Shown here: positions 10,855-22,340 of the stretch, in pieces
Position numbering within the stretch: position 1 is the stretch's first letter
Layout of the letters: each line of letters starts with the position of its first letter
Assembly (NCBI GenBank): GCA_029817715.1
Contig: JARUPY010000318.1
Location: 62,001 to 126,000 of the forward strand
Length of the DNA: 64,000 nucleotides
Direction: 5' to 3'
Source: Melastoma dodecandrum
Lineage: Eukaryota; Streptophyta; Magnoliopsida; Myrtales; Melastomataceae
The notes under the pieces: generated by a model
Seen by the model: only the letters and a program-made list of their open reading frames with translations
Databases searched by the model: none
Told to the model about the DNA's origin: nothing
Made by a program: the position numbers and the translations under genes

Positions 10855-11910
10855 TTGCTAGCCCAGGCAGGTCTCCCGGCTTTCCCCGACATGGCCACAG
10901 CCATCGCCTCTCCCGCACCACCCCCCATGTTTCCATCCGTACACCATCCCACCATGACAAACTCGTCCGCTTCTTCAGTGAACCTGAGGGCAGGGATCAT
11001 CATATTAACCCTCCTCGTCATCGTCTCTGTTGTCCTCTGCCTCCTCTTCCGCCATGGCCACCACCTCACTTGCTTCCTCTCCCACCGCAGTTGCATCCAC
11101 CTATCCTTCAATTTCTCCTCCGATTCTTCATCCCATCACCTTCCCTCCACCCCCGACATCACTACTGCACCTGGCAATGCCCCCACCAAGTCTCTTGTCG
11201 ACTCCCTCCCCCTCTTCATGTTCTCCTCGGTCACACGTCCCTCTAACACCACCGCCGCCACCACGTCCTCCTCCAGCGTCAAAGCCGACTGTGCTATCTG
11301 CCTCTCGAGCTTCGCCTCGCGTGACGCACTCCGCCTGCTCCCCCTCTGCTGCCATGCCTTCCACTCCCGGTGCATAGATCCCTGGCTGTCCTCTGGTAAT
11401 AAAACATGTCCGCTCTGCCGCTCCGACGTCTATTCCACCTCGTCAATCCTCCTCCCACCGGCCTCCTCCGGCCCTCCCAACGGAAGCTTCCGACTGGAGA
11501 TCGGGTCGGTCAGTCGGCGCCACATTGACTCCATCCCCGACGGCCGTAGGTCGTACTCCATCGGATCGTTTGACTACGTGGTGGAGACCGAGACAGAGGT
11601 CGCTGTAGTTGACAAGGAGGATGGCATCGACAACAACTGGGCCATTGACGACCTAAACACAAACAGCAGCAATGCAAACAGAGGCACGTCAGGAGGGAGC
11701 AGCAGGGGCTGGCTGGGGGAATACCTGGACACGCTATCGGGGATGCTCTCATCGAGGACGGCATCATTCAGGAGCTCGCAGAGCGTTTTCTCCGGCAGCA
11801 GCCGCCGGAGTGAGGAAGCCAATGCCGGCACTTGGGACATTGAGGCGAGCCGTGTGGAGGAAGAAATCAATGAGATCTTCCGTTGGGCCACCGGGATATA
11901 TAATCAGTAA
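10855..11910 (+). CDS. ATL-family RING-H2 E3 ubiquitin ligase (ATL4-like)
   Basis: ATL proteins are membrane-anchored E3 ubiquitin ligases that recruit an E2 through a RING-H2 finger. This intronless 351-residue ORF has one N-terminal transmembrane helix (about 46-66, IIILTLLVIVSVVLCLLF) and a conserved pre-RING segment SLVDSLPLF (about 112-121; the GLD region of the family, with the G changed). A RING-H2 finger follows at 146-188, CAIC...LPLCCHAFH..CIDPWL...CPLC, with all eight ligands and the Pro before the third Cys region typical of ATLs. The C-terminal RSYSIGSFDYVVETE resembles ATL4-type members. The start could instead be the in-frame ATG at 10891 or 10954; all precede the membrane helix. 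Lack of introns is normal for the family. Intact. Confidence 0.92.
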   Translation: MLAQAGLPAFPDMATAIASPAPPPMFPSVHHPTMTNSSASSVNLRAGIIILTLLVIVSVVLCLLFRHGHHLTCFLSHRSCIHLSFNFSSDSSSHHLPSTPDITTAPGNAPTKSLVDSLPLFMFSSVTRPSNTTAATTSSSSVKADCAICLSSFASRDALRLLPLCCHAFHSRCIDPWLSSGNKTCPLCRSDVYSTSSILLPPASSGPPNGSFRLEIGSVSRRHIDSIPDGRRSYSIGSFDYVVETETEVAVVDKEDGIDNNWAIDDLNTNSSNANRGTSGGSSRGWLGEYLDTLSGMLSSRTASFRSSQSVFSGSSRRSEEANAGTWDIEASRVEEEINEIFRWATGIYNQ

Positions 11911-13190
11911 TTCGTCGCTTCAAATTTGACCGTTCATATTTCATAATTAATTTAGAATCACATTTTTTAATATTCATGTAAATAACTTGAAAAAAAAAAA
12001 ATGCATACGTTTTACACACGTGGTTGGATTTGTAAAGATGCATTCGTTCATCCATCTCATTGGAATGATTTCCATTCCTTAACATCACTCGTAGCTTCCG
12101 AACGATCGTGGAAAAGGAAAACAAGTTAAATTGGGCTAAAAAAGATTCGGATCTGAAATTGTCGCTTGAACTTGTACGATCATTCAAGGAAAAAGGAAAA
12201 AATGTCATTTACGCCGTAGTTGTGGTCGAAGAAGCTCCGAGGAAAAATAATATTGACACGACGACACGTATGCATGAATCCACCGCCACCGGTTTACGTG
12301 AACCCAAAATTCTCATGGCATGGCACCCTTTACTTTGACTATGGAAACAACCAAAAAAATGAAGAGAAAAAAAAAAATTGTCCCCAAGAAGACCAAATCT
12401 GAATTGGATTGAGTACGTCCCTGGGTAAGATCCTCGTCGTATCTTTTCCATATATATATATTTACTAATAATATCATTGAGTAAATCACGTTACGTGATA
12501 TATTTTTATTTTATTTATAACGCGGGTTGATGATTTATCGGGTAATTTAAATGTCCCTGTCATTGTCATCAACACGGGAACGATCCAACTACTCCCCCAT
12601 TTAGAGTAACCGGCTATCACATTACCGGCTCAAAACTCTTTTTTTTTTTCTAAATTCTTTGCATGCTATCTCGTGTGGCTGACTCCGGACTTTCACTCTC
12701 GCGGCTATCACACCATTTACGTAAAATCCTCATGGCATAAGACTATCGTTACACACCTACCAATGTAACTGACTCTAAGTACATAATAGATTGTACTGCA
12801 TAACGAAGAATAGTATAGAACTCTAAGTACATAATAGATATGCTCTCAAGCTTATAGACTGATGAATACTCAAAGACTCTCGTGTAAGCTCTCAGTGATT
12901 GTCGGCCTTTTCACCTTCCATGATTTTATGGCTTAGGTTTCTAAACGAAGTTCTTTTCTAAATGAGTGCAACGACTAGATGATCTCTAGATATGCCTTCC
13001 ACGATTTAGGTATGCATATAAGCTTTCCTAAAATGCTCTAAAAATAATCATTAAGTTATGAAGGATATGTTAGTTCAGATAGAAGTTGTAGTATGTTCAG
13101 CACACTCAACCCTTTTCATATATGTAATTGGCTTAACATATGTTTTCTTAATTTAAAACGTTTCAATCTTTAATTTATTCTCCTCAGATA
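11911..13190. other. Intergenic, no supported gene
   Basis: This is the 3' flank of the ATL gene followed by AT-rich DNA with a short TA run near 12452. The segment from about 12.7 kb may contain the 3' LTR of the old copia relic, but I could not match it to the presumed 5' LTR at 33584. Confidence 0.3.
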
Positions 13191-13863
13191 AGGAATATTA
13201 CAATCTGATCATGTCATAGTCAAATTCCATAATCAAATGATCACTCAAGTTATGAAAATGTATCTCGCGATATCTTTTCAAATAACTAAGGATGAAGTTC
13301 AACAAGCAACATATGTAAGAGCACGATGCTCGGCTTCAATCGAGCTACGGGCTATGATGGACTACTTCTTGGAGCGCCATCATATTAATGTGTCGAGAAA
13401 GACGATATACTCGGTAATGCTTTGACGTGTGGCAAGACATCCCACCCAATCCGCATCGGCGTAAGTCGTCATACGTGTCACATCGATTTGATCATAGGAA
13501 GACAAACAATGAAAGTTCCTTTGAGGTAGCAGAGGATTCACGTGGCGGCACAAGCATGACCAATGGTTAGCGAATGAAGATATTGGCTCAATCTATTGAC
13601 GAAAAATGCAATGTCAGGGCGAGTCATAGTGAGGTACTAGAGAGATCTACTCTGTTTACGAAATTCAATGGGGTTGTTAGCAAAAGGAGCATCGATGCGC
13701 GGTTGAAACTTTGGTGACAAGGGAGTTTAGCGGGCATACTCACTAAGTTTGTATCCCTTCAGCAGTTGCTCGATGTAGTGAGCTTGGGTGAGAAAATGGC
13801 CTTGTGAGGTCGACTATATGCTATGTTGAAGAAGTGTGATGGAAAACCAAGATCCTTAAGAGT
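13191..13863 (-). mobile_element. Copia relic C, C-terminal part (RT end / RNase H)
   Basis: Minus-strand translation with frame changes and stops gives copia landmarks: a TYADADWVGC motif (about 13438-13475), then an RSSIEAEHRAL motif (about 13310-13345) where intact copia RNase H has SRSSAEAEYRA. The fragment ends exactly at the AAAGC target duplication (13864-13868) of gypsy element A. The rest of the same element continues at 30768. Heavily decayed. Confidence 0.75.
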
Positions 13864-13868
13864 AAAGC
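13864..13868. repeat. Target site duplication of gypsy element A (left)
   Basis: AAAGC stands immediately before the TG terminus of A. The same five bases follow its CA terminus at 30763-30767. The match is perfect. Confidence 0.9.
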
Positions 13869-14348
13869 TGAAAGAACCTCATCACTTTTATTCTCTTTTG
13901 AAATAGAGGGATACTCACTGAGCATTACTAATGTCCGTAAGATCTCTTATTTAAACACCTGGATACAATTAATTAATAGAATACAAAAGAAAATCATTAA
14001 CAAAATACAATATATGGTACCACCCCATATTCTTTAATTTCCATCGTCTGTGCCCAAACGGTGACCCCTCTCTCCTCTTGCAAATACAGTAAAACCAACG
14101 TTGGGTTTCTTCTCATCTCCAATAGTTTCAATCAACAAAGAAAACGAGCAGACACGCGTCAAAAGTCCCAGAAAGCAACAAATTCCTCCTCTCCTCCTCC
14201 GACCATCCTTCATTGCTTTATTTCCTTTTGTTTGCGGTTTGTATCTCTTGTAATCTAACGAGAGAAATCTAACTGCAATTTCCTCATTTCCTTATTCCAT
14301 CTACTCTCCCCCCCCCCACCCGACATGGCACGTAACTTTGTCGCCCTC
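13869..14348 (-). repeat. Left LTR of element A, outer piece
   Basis: Begins TGAAAGAACCTCATCAC, matching the right LTR start at 29105 (TGAAAAAACCTCATCAC). It is interrupted at 14349 by element B and resumes after 24752 with CACCCTGATGGC or similar, continuing the order seen in the intact right LTR. Confidence 0.85.
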
Positions 14349-16761
14349 TGAAACGTCCTGCAAATTTTTTTTTTCTCATTTACATCATAGTAGTTCCCCG
14401 TCATTTGACAGTCAAACAGCGGAAACGATAATTCTTTACCTCCACCGTGGCATCCTCTACTGTTTCATCTCGTGAGTCCGAGCCACGTGTACTCTGTACC
14501 ATCTTATTCCTGCATCACACTAAAAAAATAGTCCCCTATTGGGGTCAGCGATAAATCGTCGAGTACGCCTCACCCTATGCACATACGAAACATAAGACCC
14601 CTAACTTTTCATAACGTGCAATCTTTAAAAAAGGTCTCTTTGTGTAGCATACAGAATGTACAATAAGCAATACAAATCAACATATATACAGAAATCTAAG
14701 ACAAATCCAATAACGCTCACAACTCTCAAGCGACTCCCTCATTCTCTCGTCTCTCATATATCAACACTTCGTTCGGTGCCAGGACCACCGCAGTGCGTCC
14801 TCCCCCACTCCTCCGGGAGTGCCCGGGTAACGGCCAGCAGGCACGACCGCGAATGGTCGTCGCCTCTCCGCACTCCTCCGACTTACAGTCGGGTATTACG
14901 TCTATTACCACGTTATATCTCAACCCATGACCGATTTGTCTCATCTAGCCTTCCAGTGTACAGCAGAGCGTGGTAATTCTCCTTCCAATAATTTCTTTTC
15001 TTCGATAAATCAATCTATCAAGATCGCTGTCATTCCTCATAGATAAGAGTCAAGGAGGTTTCGACATGGCTGATCCCAGCACCAAGGATACGGCAGCTGA
15101 TCTGCTAATCGAAAAGCAACTCGAGACCCCGTAGAATCCAACCACCGTCTGTGAGCATCAGACGCAGTTGGTCCATTCCACAATACCGAGTCGCCTCTTC
15201 TTACCTCCAGCCACACGTGCGCCTTGAGCCCCCAGTCACCGTCCACTTAAATCTCAACGTTCAAGCTGTACACTGGCTCTGAGGTTAATATAACTCCATG
15301 AGGAAAATGCAACAATGCTCATTCTGTGTACCAGACCATTTCCATTATTTTCCATAACATGACAGAGTAATGTCCACTCCGGCCACACTATATTCGGACA
15401 ACCCCCACCCATTCAACAAACTTTCCATAAGGTATTTCACTCTCTACAGGAATTTCCACATAATACGAAATGGTGAGGTTCTAAGCGGCCAGCAGAAGCA
15501 CATGACCGGGTTCAAGGTTTTACCTAGCATTAGCTTCGATCTAATCTAGTAGGGCTCCCTTAATATTAGATTCGGTTTAGTCCAAATTCGCACGGTTGGG
15601 CTACAGAGTTTATCTCGTCAATAACGTACCCAAATGGATCCTCAACAGAGGAAACCCCTGAGCCGGAGGGCAGCCTTCGCTTGTTCCCTACCGAACCCAC
15701 ACCGCACTCACCTACCTCCCCCTGTAGCCTCACACAAACTCTACCCACATGCCATCAACATATATATATATATAGTACACACAACAGAACACAAACGACA
15801 GGGGAAGGGGGGAGTACGTGCCTGTTCAGGTCCCACGTAATCGCTTTCGTACCACGCTGGCCTAACCGAAGGCCGATCCACTCCTTCCTGGCTTCGCCCA
15901 GGCACGAGCTTCGAATTCGCAAGACGCTAATCTAGAGGCAAACCCGCCACCACTCGTAGAACAGCGAAGTCGTTAAGGTAGGGTGAAGCCGTAATGAAAG
16001 TGCAAATGTGGGTATGGTATTCCTACTGGTTTTGGGGAGCTTTTCTTATAAGTCTCCATTTCCCATTTTTTTTTAAAATTCCTCCGACCCAACGTGTGTG
16101 GTACAGAGGAGGATAAGAAATGTTATCCCCCTCGACTCCTCCCTTCCTTTCATCTTTTCTTATTTATTTATTACTATTACTATTATTATTATTTTATTTC
16201 CCCAAATAGAGTTCTGACAATTGGGGGAAACGTTCCCTCCCCCTTTACCTTTATCTGTGCCTAACTGACCCCCTTGCATTGTTTCTTCCCTCTTCTTTTG
16301 TCCGATTCATTTATCATATACTGTTTACGGGCGCCAATATCCTGCACTATCTCCTAATTCCTGAGGTAGAAAATCGTTGCTTAGATTTCTTATCTATCGA
16401 TTTATCCAAGCGTTACTTTTCTGTCGTCTCATTCTGCCGACACCTCCTACTATTCATATTACTATTTCCTTTAGTATTATGGCTTAATTAATCAGTTATG
16501 CCAAATCAAATCCACGGCATAACACGAGTATTATCGCAACTTCGATTCGATTTCGTTTGAGTCCCGGCGTCCTCGTTCCCGTGTGATATAATCACACGAA
16601 ATCGAACCAAAACCTCGATAATATTCGATATTACGTCAGATGACAACGAAAGTATTAAACTTTCGTGCCACGTCGGATTTGACTCGGTCAAACGACCTAA
16701 TACTGGTCAACATTCTAGTCCAAATAATATTCTTTCATTTCCGAAATTTCGGGTCGTTACA
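14349..16761 (-). repeat. 3' LTR of element B (2413 bp)
   Basis: Starts TGAAACGTCC and ends GGTCGTTACA. It pairs with 22341-24747. In the first ~130 bases I count about eight differences, mostly transitions plus a poly-T length change, so the insertion is not very recent. It contains short TA and CT-rich runs and no supported gene. Confidence 0.92.
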
Positions 16762-16837
16762 ATCTACCCCCCTTAATTTAAATTTCGTCCCCGAAATTTC
16801 ATTGTACATCTCACTCTCATTCGAATAAGTACGGATA

Positions 16838-17482
16838 CATCTCTTTCATCTTGAATTCTGTTTCCCAAGTGAACTCCTCAATATTCCCATGTAACCAACG
16901 TACCCGCACCATAGGATCCACTCGATGACGGAGCTGTTTCTCCATCCTATCAACTATTTCCACGGGCTCCGTAGTAACTTATAAGTTTGGAGCCACCTCA
17001 ATCTGCTCATCATGCAGCACATGTCGAGGATTTGAGACGTACTTCCTAAGCATAGATACATGGAAGACGTTATGAATATCTGCCAATCTGGGGGGTAAGG
17101 CTAACCTGTAGGCCACATTCCCGATCCTCTCCAAGATCTCGTAAGGCCCTATATATCTCGGGCTTAATTTGCCTTTAAGCCCAAATCTGAGATTCATTTT
17201 AGTAGGAGGTACTTTCAGAAAGACGTAATCTCCTACCTCGAACTCAAGAGGCCTGCGCCGCCTGTCTGCATAACTCTTTTGTCTACTCTGAGCGGCGCGA
17301 AGACGATCCTGTATAAGCCTAATCATCTCAGTAGTCTCACGGACCATCTCAGGTCCTAACTCAGACTGCTCTCCACTCTCGTTCCAACATAGAGGAGTTC
17401 TACACGGGCGACCATACAGAGCTTCAAAGGGAGCCTTATGGATGCTCTGTTGGTAACTGTTGTTGTACGAGAACTCCACCAA
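16838..17482 (-). pseudogene. Element B integrase C-terminus and chromodomain-like tail
   Basis: The minus-strand ORF encodes the integrase end, with VEFSYNNSYQQSIHKAPFEA and then KLSPRYIGPYEI...VFHVSMLRKY (gypsy GPY/F module). A TAA at about 16979 interrupts it. In the same frame beyond that stop the translation continues with VRVRWLHG...EFTWETE, a chromodomain-like end finishing near 16838. The start (17482) follows another stop relative to the upstream integrase frame, so this piece is not independently translated. Confidence 0.85.
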
Positions 17483-17497
17483 TGGTAGCTGATCTAC

Positions 17498-18298
17498 CTA
17501 CGAGCCTTCCAGATCTAAAGCACAAGCTCTCAACATATCCTCAAGTATCTGGATGATGCGCTCGGTCTGACCATCTGTCTGAGGGTGGAAGGCAGTGCTC
17601 ATATTCAATCCCGTGCCCAATGACCGCTGTATATTGCTCCAGAACCGAGAAGTAAACCTCGCATCCCTGTCAGAAACTATAACGCTGGGAACATCGTGAA
17701 GACGAATGACTTCCTTCACATACAGCTTGGCCAATTTGGCAACCGAGTACGTCACACTAATGGGGATGAAGTGAGCAGATTTAGTCAATCTATCCACTAT
17801 CACCCAAACAGAATCAAAACCCTGCGCTGTCCTGGGCAGGTTAGTCACAAAATCCATGGCGATCTCATCCCATTTCCATTCGGGAATTGGCAATGGCTGA
17901 AGTTCTCCACCCGGTCTGCGATGCTCAATCTTGACCCGCTGACAGGTAAAGTAGCGGCTCACGTACTGAGCCACATCTTTTTTCATACCTGACCACCAGT
18001 ACTGTTTCCGTAGATTCTGGTACATTTTGGTGACCCCGGGGTGGATACTATACGCACTCAAATGAGCCTCATCCATGATCAGCTTCCGTAGATCCTCCTG
18101 AGCAGGTATGCAGATACGTCCCTGGTACCGCAACAAATTATCATCAGACACACTAAACTCAGTATCTGCCTGATCTTGCAACTTGGATCGCTCCTCCGTC
18201 AGGTATGGATCTTGGAGTTGGGCCGCGCGAATCAAATCCATCAACTGAGACCCAATGATCATGGTAGCGAGTAGAGGACCACTGCCACTAAATCCCAC
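17498..18298 (-). pseudogene. Element B integrase (zinc finger and catalytic core)
   Basis: Shows the HHCC-type N-terminal finger (H..HPG....CQRCK-like, with the first Cys of the usual C-x2-C seen as FTCQ). It also shows the core with D of MDFVTNLP, D of VSDRDARFTSRFW and E of HPQTDGQTER, i.e. the D,D,E triad. It ends in a stop at about 17498 and is separated from RNase H by a stop near 18330. Confidence 0.88.
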
Positions 18299-18331
18299 TC
18301 TAACACCGATCTCATTTACCTGCTCGCGTAG

Positions 18332-19018
18332 TCACCATTCTTCTACCTCAATGCTGGCTAAGGAGGCAGTCTTTCGGCTCAATGCATCGGCAACCACGTT
18401 TGCTCTGCCTGGATGGTAAGAGATCGTGCAGTCGTAATCTTTGATCAGTTCCATCCACCACCTTTGCCTCATGTTCAACTCATCCTGAGAGAACAGATAC
18501 TTTAATCTCTTATGGTCGGTGAATATCTCGAAGGTCTCGCCATACAGATAATGGCGCCAGATTTTCAACGCGAAAACTACTGCAGCAAGCTCCAAGTCGT
18601 GGGTAGGGTAGTTCTGTTCATGAACTTTAAGTTGTCTAGAAGCGTAAGCTACTACCCTGCCGTGCTGCATCAGCACAGCACCCAATCCGAAATAAGAAGC
18701 ATCACAGTAGACTGCGAATCCTCCACTGCCATTGGGCAATACCAACACTGGTGCAGAAGTCAATCTGTTTCTTAACTCGAGGAAGCTCTCCTCACACTCA
18801 TGAGTCCACTCGAACGCGATACACTTTTTCAGTAGCTGGGTCAGAGGTCTAGCAATCCGAGAGAATCCCTCAATGAAGCGCCTGTAATACACCGCTAAGC
18901 CGAGGAAATTCCGCATCTCAGTCACTGTAGTAGGGCAAGGCCAGTTCAGAACAGCTTCGACTTTGGATGGATCCACTGCAATACCCTCTGCGGATACAAT
19001 ATGGCCCAAGAAGCTCAC
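18332..19018 (-). pseudogene. Element B reverse transcriptase thumb and RNase H
   Basis: Starts in the LGHIVS segment after the RT palm. It continues through RNase H ([40 protein letters not shown]) and the tether ([16 protein letters not shown]). A TAG at about 19034 separates it from the upstream RT, and another stop ends it before integrase. Confidence 0.88.
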
Positions 19019-19033
19019 GCTGCTGATCCAGAA

Positions 19034-20647
19034 CTAGCACTTACTTAGCTTGGCATACAACTGATTCTGTCGTAGAACTTCTAAAACCAATATCAGATGA
19101 TCCGCGTGTTCCTCCATACTTTTAGAATATACCAGAATATCATCTATGAACACCACTATAAACTGGTCAAGGTAGGGTCTGAAAATGCGGTTCATCAACT
19201 CCATGAAAGCTGTTGGAGCGTTAGTCAGTCCGAAAGACATCACCAGGAATTCGTAGTATCCATATCTGGTGCGAAAGGCTGCTTTCATAACATCAGAATC
19301 CCGCACCCTGATCTGAAGATACCCTGAACTTAAATCGATTTTAGAGTAAACCACGGATCCCTGAAGCTGATCAAAAAGATCATCAATACGTGGCAAATGA
19401 TACCGGTTCTTGATGGTGGCTTTATTCAACATACGATAGTCAATACACATTCTCATCGTATCGTCTTTCTTCTTCACAAACAACACAGGTGCACCCCACG
19501 GAGACACACTGGGGCGTATAAACCCCTTATCTAATAACTCCTGGAGTTGCACCTTCAACTCTCTTAACTCAGCAAACCCCATACGAAACGGGGCTCGGGA
19601 AATAGGTTTCGTACCTGGAACAACATCAATTACAAAATCCACTTCTCTTGACGGTGGTAATCCAGGAAGTTCCTCCGAAAACACATCCTCGTAATCCCGT
19701 ACTACGGGGATGTCCTGCAAACTCGGAAGTTCCTCCTTCAGATTCAGCACCACTGCCAGAAAAGCTTCGCCACCATCACGCAAGATCCGCTGGGCCTCCA
19801 TCGCCGCTATCAAGGGAATCCCGTCACACTGGTACTCCTGTCCGGAGTATGCACAGACTGGCTGTCCTGGAACTTTGAATAAAATCTCTCGTCTAACACA
19901 ATCCACCATGGTGTGGCACGTCATCAGCCAGTCCATTCCCAGTATGACATCAAACTCCCTGATCTGAAAGACAACCAAATCAATACGTGACTGGAGAAAG
20001 TTCACCGTTATCTCGCAATTCCTGCATACTGATCGCATCGGCATGCTCTCCCCATTGGGCATCCATACCCGTAGAGGACTACCTCCCAAATCCATAACGA
20101 ATCCGTATCTATCCACGAAACTCTGAGAGATGAAGGAATGGATGGCGCCCGTATCAAAAAGTGTCGTGGCATCCCACCCGTTGACAAGAATCATACCTGA
20201 CATAGCGTTGCTGGAGGGACCCGCTCGTCCTCGGCCTATAGCGCTGACACGGCCAGATCCTGCCGGTTGGTTAATCGAGCCCCTAGATGCGCTTCTGCCA
20301 GACATGGAACGAGACCCAGCAAATGAGGGACCAGCACCACCAATATGGCTCCTAGTCAGCTGTGGACAGTGGTTCCGAATGTGGCCTCGCTCGCCACACT
20401 GGAAACAAGTGACTTCAATTGCTGGGCACGCCAATCCTCCATGGGATCGCCCGCAGCGAGAACAGGTGGGTGAATGAGCTGGGCGAGCACCTCGGCCGTA
20501 GCCACTAGGTTTGGAGATCCCACTAGAACTGGGCCTCCTGCTTCCCCCAAAGAAACGACTCACTCCCCTAAAGAGTCCTACGGATTTCTTTGATGGTCCA
20601 GCCTCCTCTTTCCCTTTACGTGCTTTCAGCGCGTCTTTATCCATCAA
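19034..20647 (-). pseudogene. Element B gag end, protease and reverse transcriptase palm
   Basis: The 537-codon open stretch holds two zinc-knuckle-like motifs ([13 protein letters not shown] and [14 protein letters not shown]), an aspartic protease centre [12 protein letters not shown], and RT motifs ([46 protein letters not shown] with the FIDD catalytic pair). It is read-through from gag only if the stop near 20690 is ignored. RT runs into a TAG at 19034. Confidence 0.9.
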
Positions 20648-20692
20648 CGCTCTCTCTATGGCCTGAGCTCGATGTTAGAGTTCCTCAAAGGT

Positions 20693-21243
20693 CTATGACG
20701 AAAGCGGCACCAGCTTGGAACGGATCCTTGGATGCAGGCTCATCAGATACCTATGAGCCCTCTGTTCCGGCGTAGCTACCTGGCCTGGAGCGTACCTAGC
20801 AAGCTCAGTGAACTTGCGCTCGTGTTCGTCAACCGTCATGTCCCCTTGCTCGAGCAACTCGAACTCTCTGACCTTATCAAGCCTCAGGGTGGCTGGGAAG
20901 TACTTATCCAGGAAGGCCTGGCGGAATTGTTGCCACACCGTGCCCTGGTAGTGTGCACGAACGGCCACCATGGAAGAGGCCCACCACAGATCGGCACCCT
21001 CTCGCAAATAGTACTCGACCACCGCAAGTTTCTCGGCATCAGTATACTCCAATACTTGAAGATCTTGTCCCAGCCCTGGAGGAAGGACTAGGCCTTTTCG
21101 GGCCCTTCGTTACCCTTAAATGTAGGTGGGTTCATTTTCCCTACCACCTTAATGATCCTCAGCCGGCGGCGGTTAGTTGGTGCCGCTCCTGGTGCACTAG
21201 AACTCCCAGCAGCGTTGCTTGCAACGTCGTCGGCCATCTGGAA
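20693..21243 (-). pseudogene. Element B gag N-terminal part
   Basis: Begins with MADDVASNAAG at 21243, followed by a proline/arginine segment and MNPPTFKGNEGP, the gypsy gag entry. A TAG at about 21089 and a one-base frameshift near 21050 break it. It then continues as the retrotransposon gag domain (EYTDAEKLAVVEYYLREGA...WWASS; QFRQAFLDKYFP; EFELLEQGDMTVDEHERKF) and ends at a stop near 20693. Confidence 0.85.
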
Positions 21244-22326
21244 TTTCACAGAGAGGATTGAGTAGAAAGTTGGGAAATACGAGAAGTTCGAATGAGAGAT
21301 TTAGTATTTGAGATTTGCGTGGTTTAAACTGCTGAACCCATAGCCTTTTATATTACCAAGATTCAAGGTCCAATAATTCACGATTTATTAAAAACTGACA
21401 CTCATACATGCAGGGTTACTATTCGCCTGCAAATTGTCGATCACATGGTAACAGTACCAGAATGACCATTCACACACTCTGACAAGATTCTCACTCACAC
21501 ACGACGGTTACACTCAGTTCACACACAAGTCTGAGTTCAATTCTGGGGACCACGCGCGTAGTCAGTTACTGCAACCTCAAGCTCCCTACGGGCAGCGTCA
21601 AAGAGTCCTAGATGGAAGTCCTCTACACGTCGGTCCAATCAAGGGATACTATTCACAAGATCCCGAAATTGTCGGCATTTCGCAAGACGGTAGATGGGAA
21701 CGTCCTCATCCTCAATCGCTGCAAGGTCTGCTATCAGACGCCTCAACTGTGAGAGGGAAAGCTCTGGTAGGTGTGAACCATGGTATTAGCCGGTCAAGAA
21801 TCCTGTGAGAAGGTTCAAGCACTCCGGAACAGTGACAAAGGGCGGCTGGAACTCATTGTCTGGGGCCCAGTTCGGAGCGTCTTCGGCTTCTGGAATCTCT
21901 GGAGTTTTACCATCTGGATCACCACTGGGGCTTGCTTTGCCTTTGGATAGCTCAGCATGCGTCCTGGGTGTCGACCTTCGCCGCGATTTGCCATACTAAC
22001 TGGATTCACTAGGAGTATTACTTGTGATTTTTCTGGCTAGGATGTGATTTTTTCCTTGACTGCTCCTCAGTCGTATTTATAATAAGTTTTCGTTTGCCAT
22101 ATAGCCATTCGTGTAGTCTTTTCAACCCACGGGCACGCCTACTGTACCTTGTCAAGTCTATTCGCACTCAGAAAGATTCCCCTGACAAAGGTGAGCGCGC
22201 TTGTGTCTATCTTTTATTTACTTTGCCAGACTCTGTCAAGTCTTATCATTCACGGGCGAGTTTACTATTCATTTTCATTTAAACCTAAAGCGCATACTAA
22301 TCCACCTTATTACTCCAACTAACTGC
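21244..22326. other. Element B untranslated leader (5' internal region)
   Basis: Lies between the primer site and the gag start. It holds only short accidental ORFs and is part of the retrotransposon. Confidence 0.6.
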
Positions 22327-22340
22327 GCTCTGATACCAAC

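Noticed and set aside
11030..11377. Overlapping ORFs on both strands within the ATL gene
   Set aside because: They are composition shadows of the GC-rich ATL coding sequence, which alone has a full RING-H2 and membrane helix.
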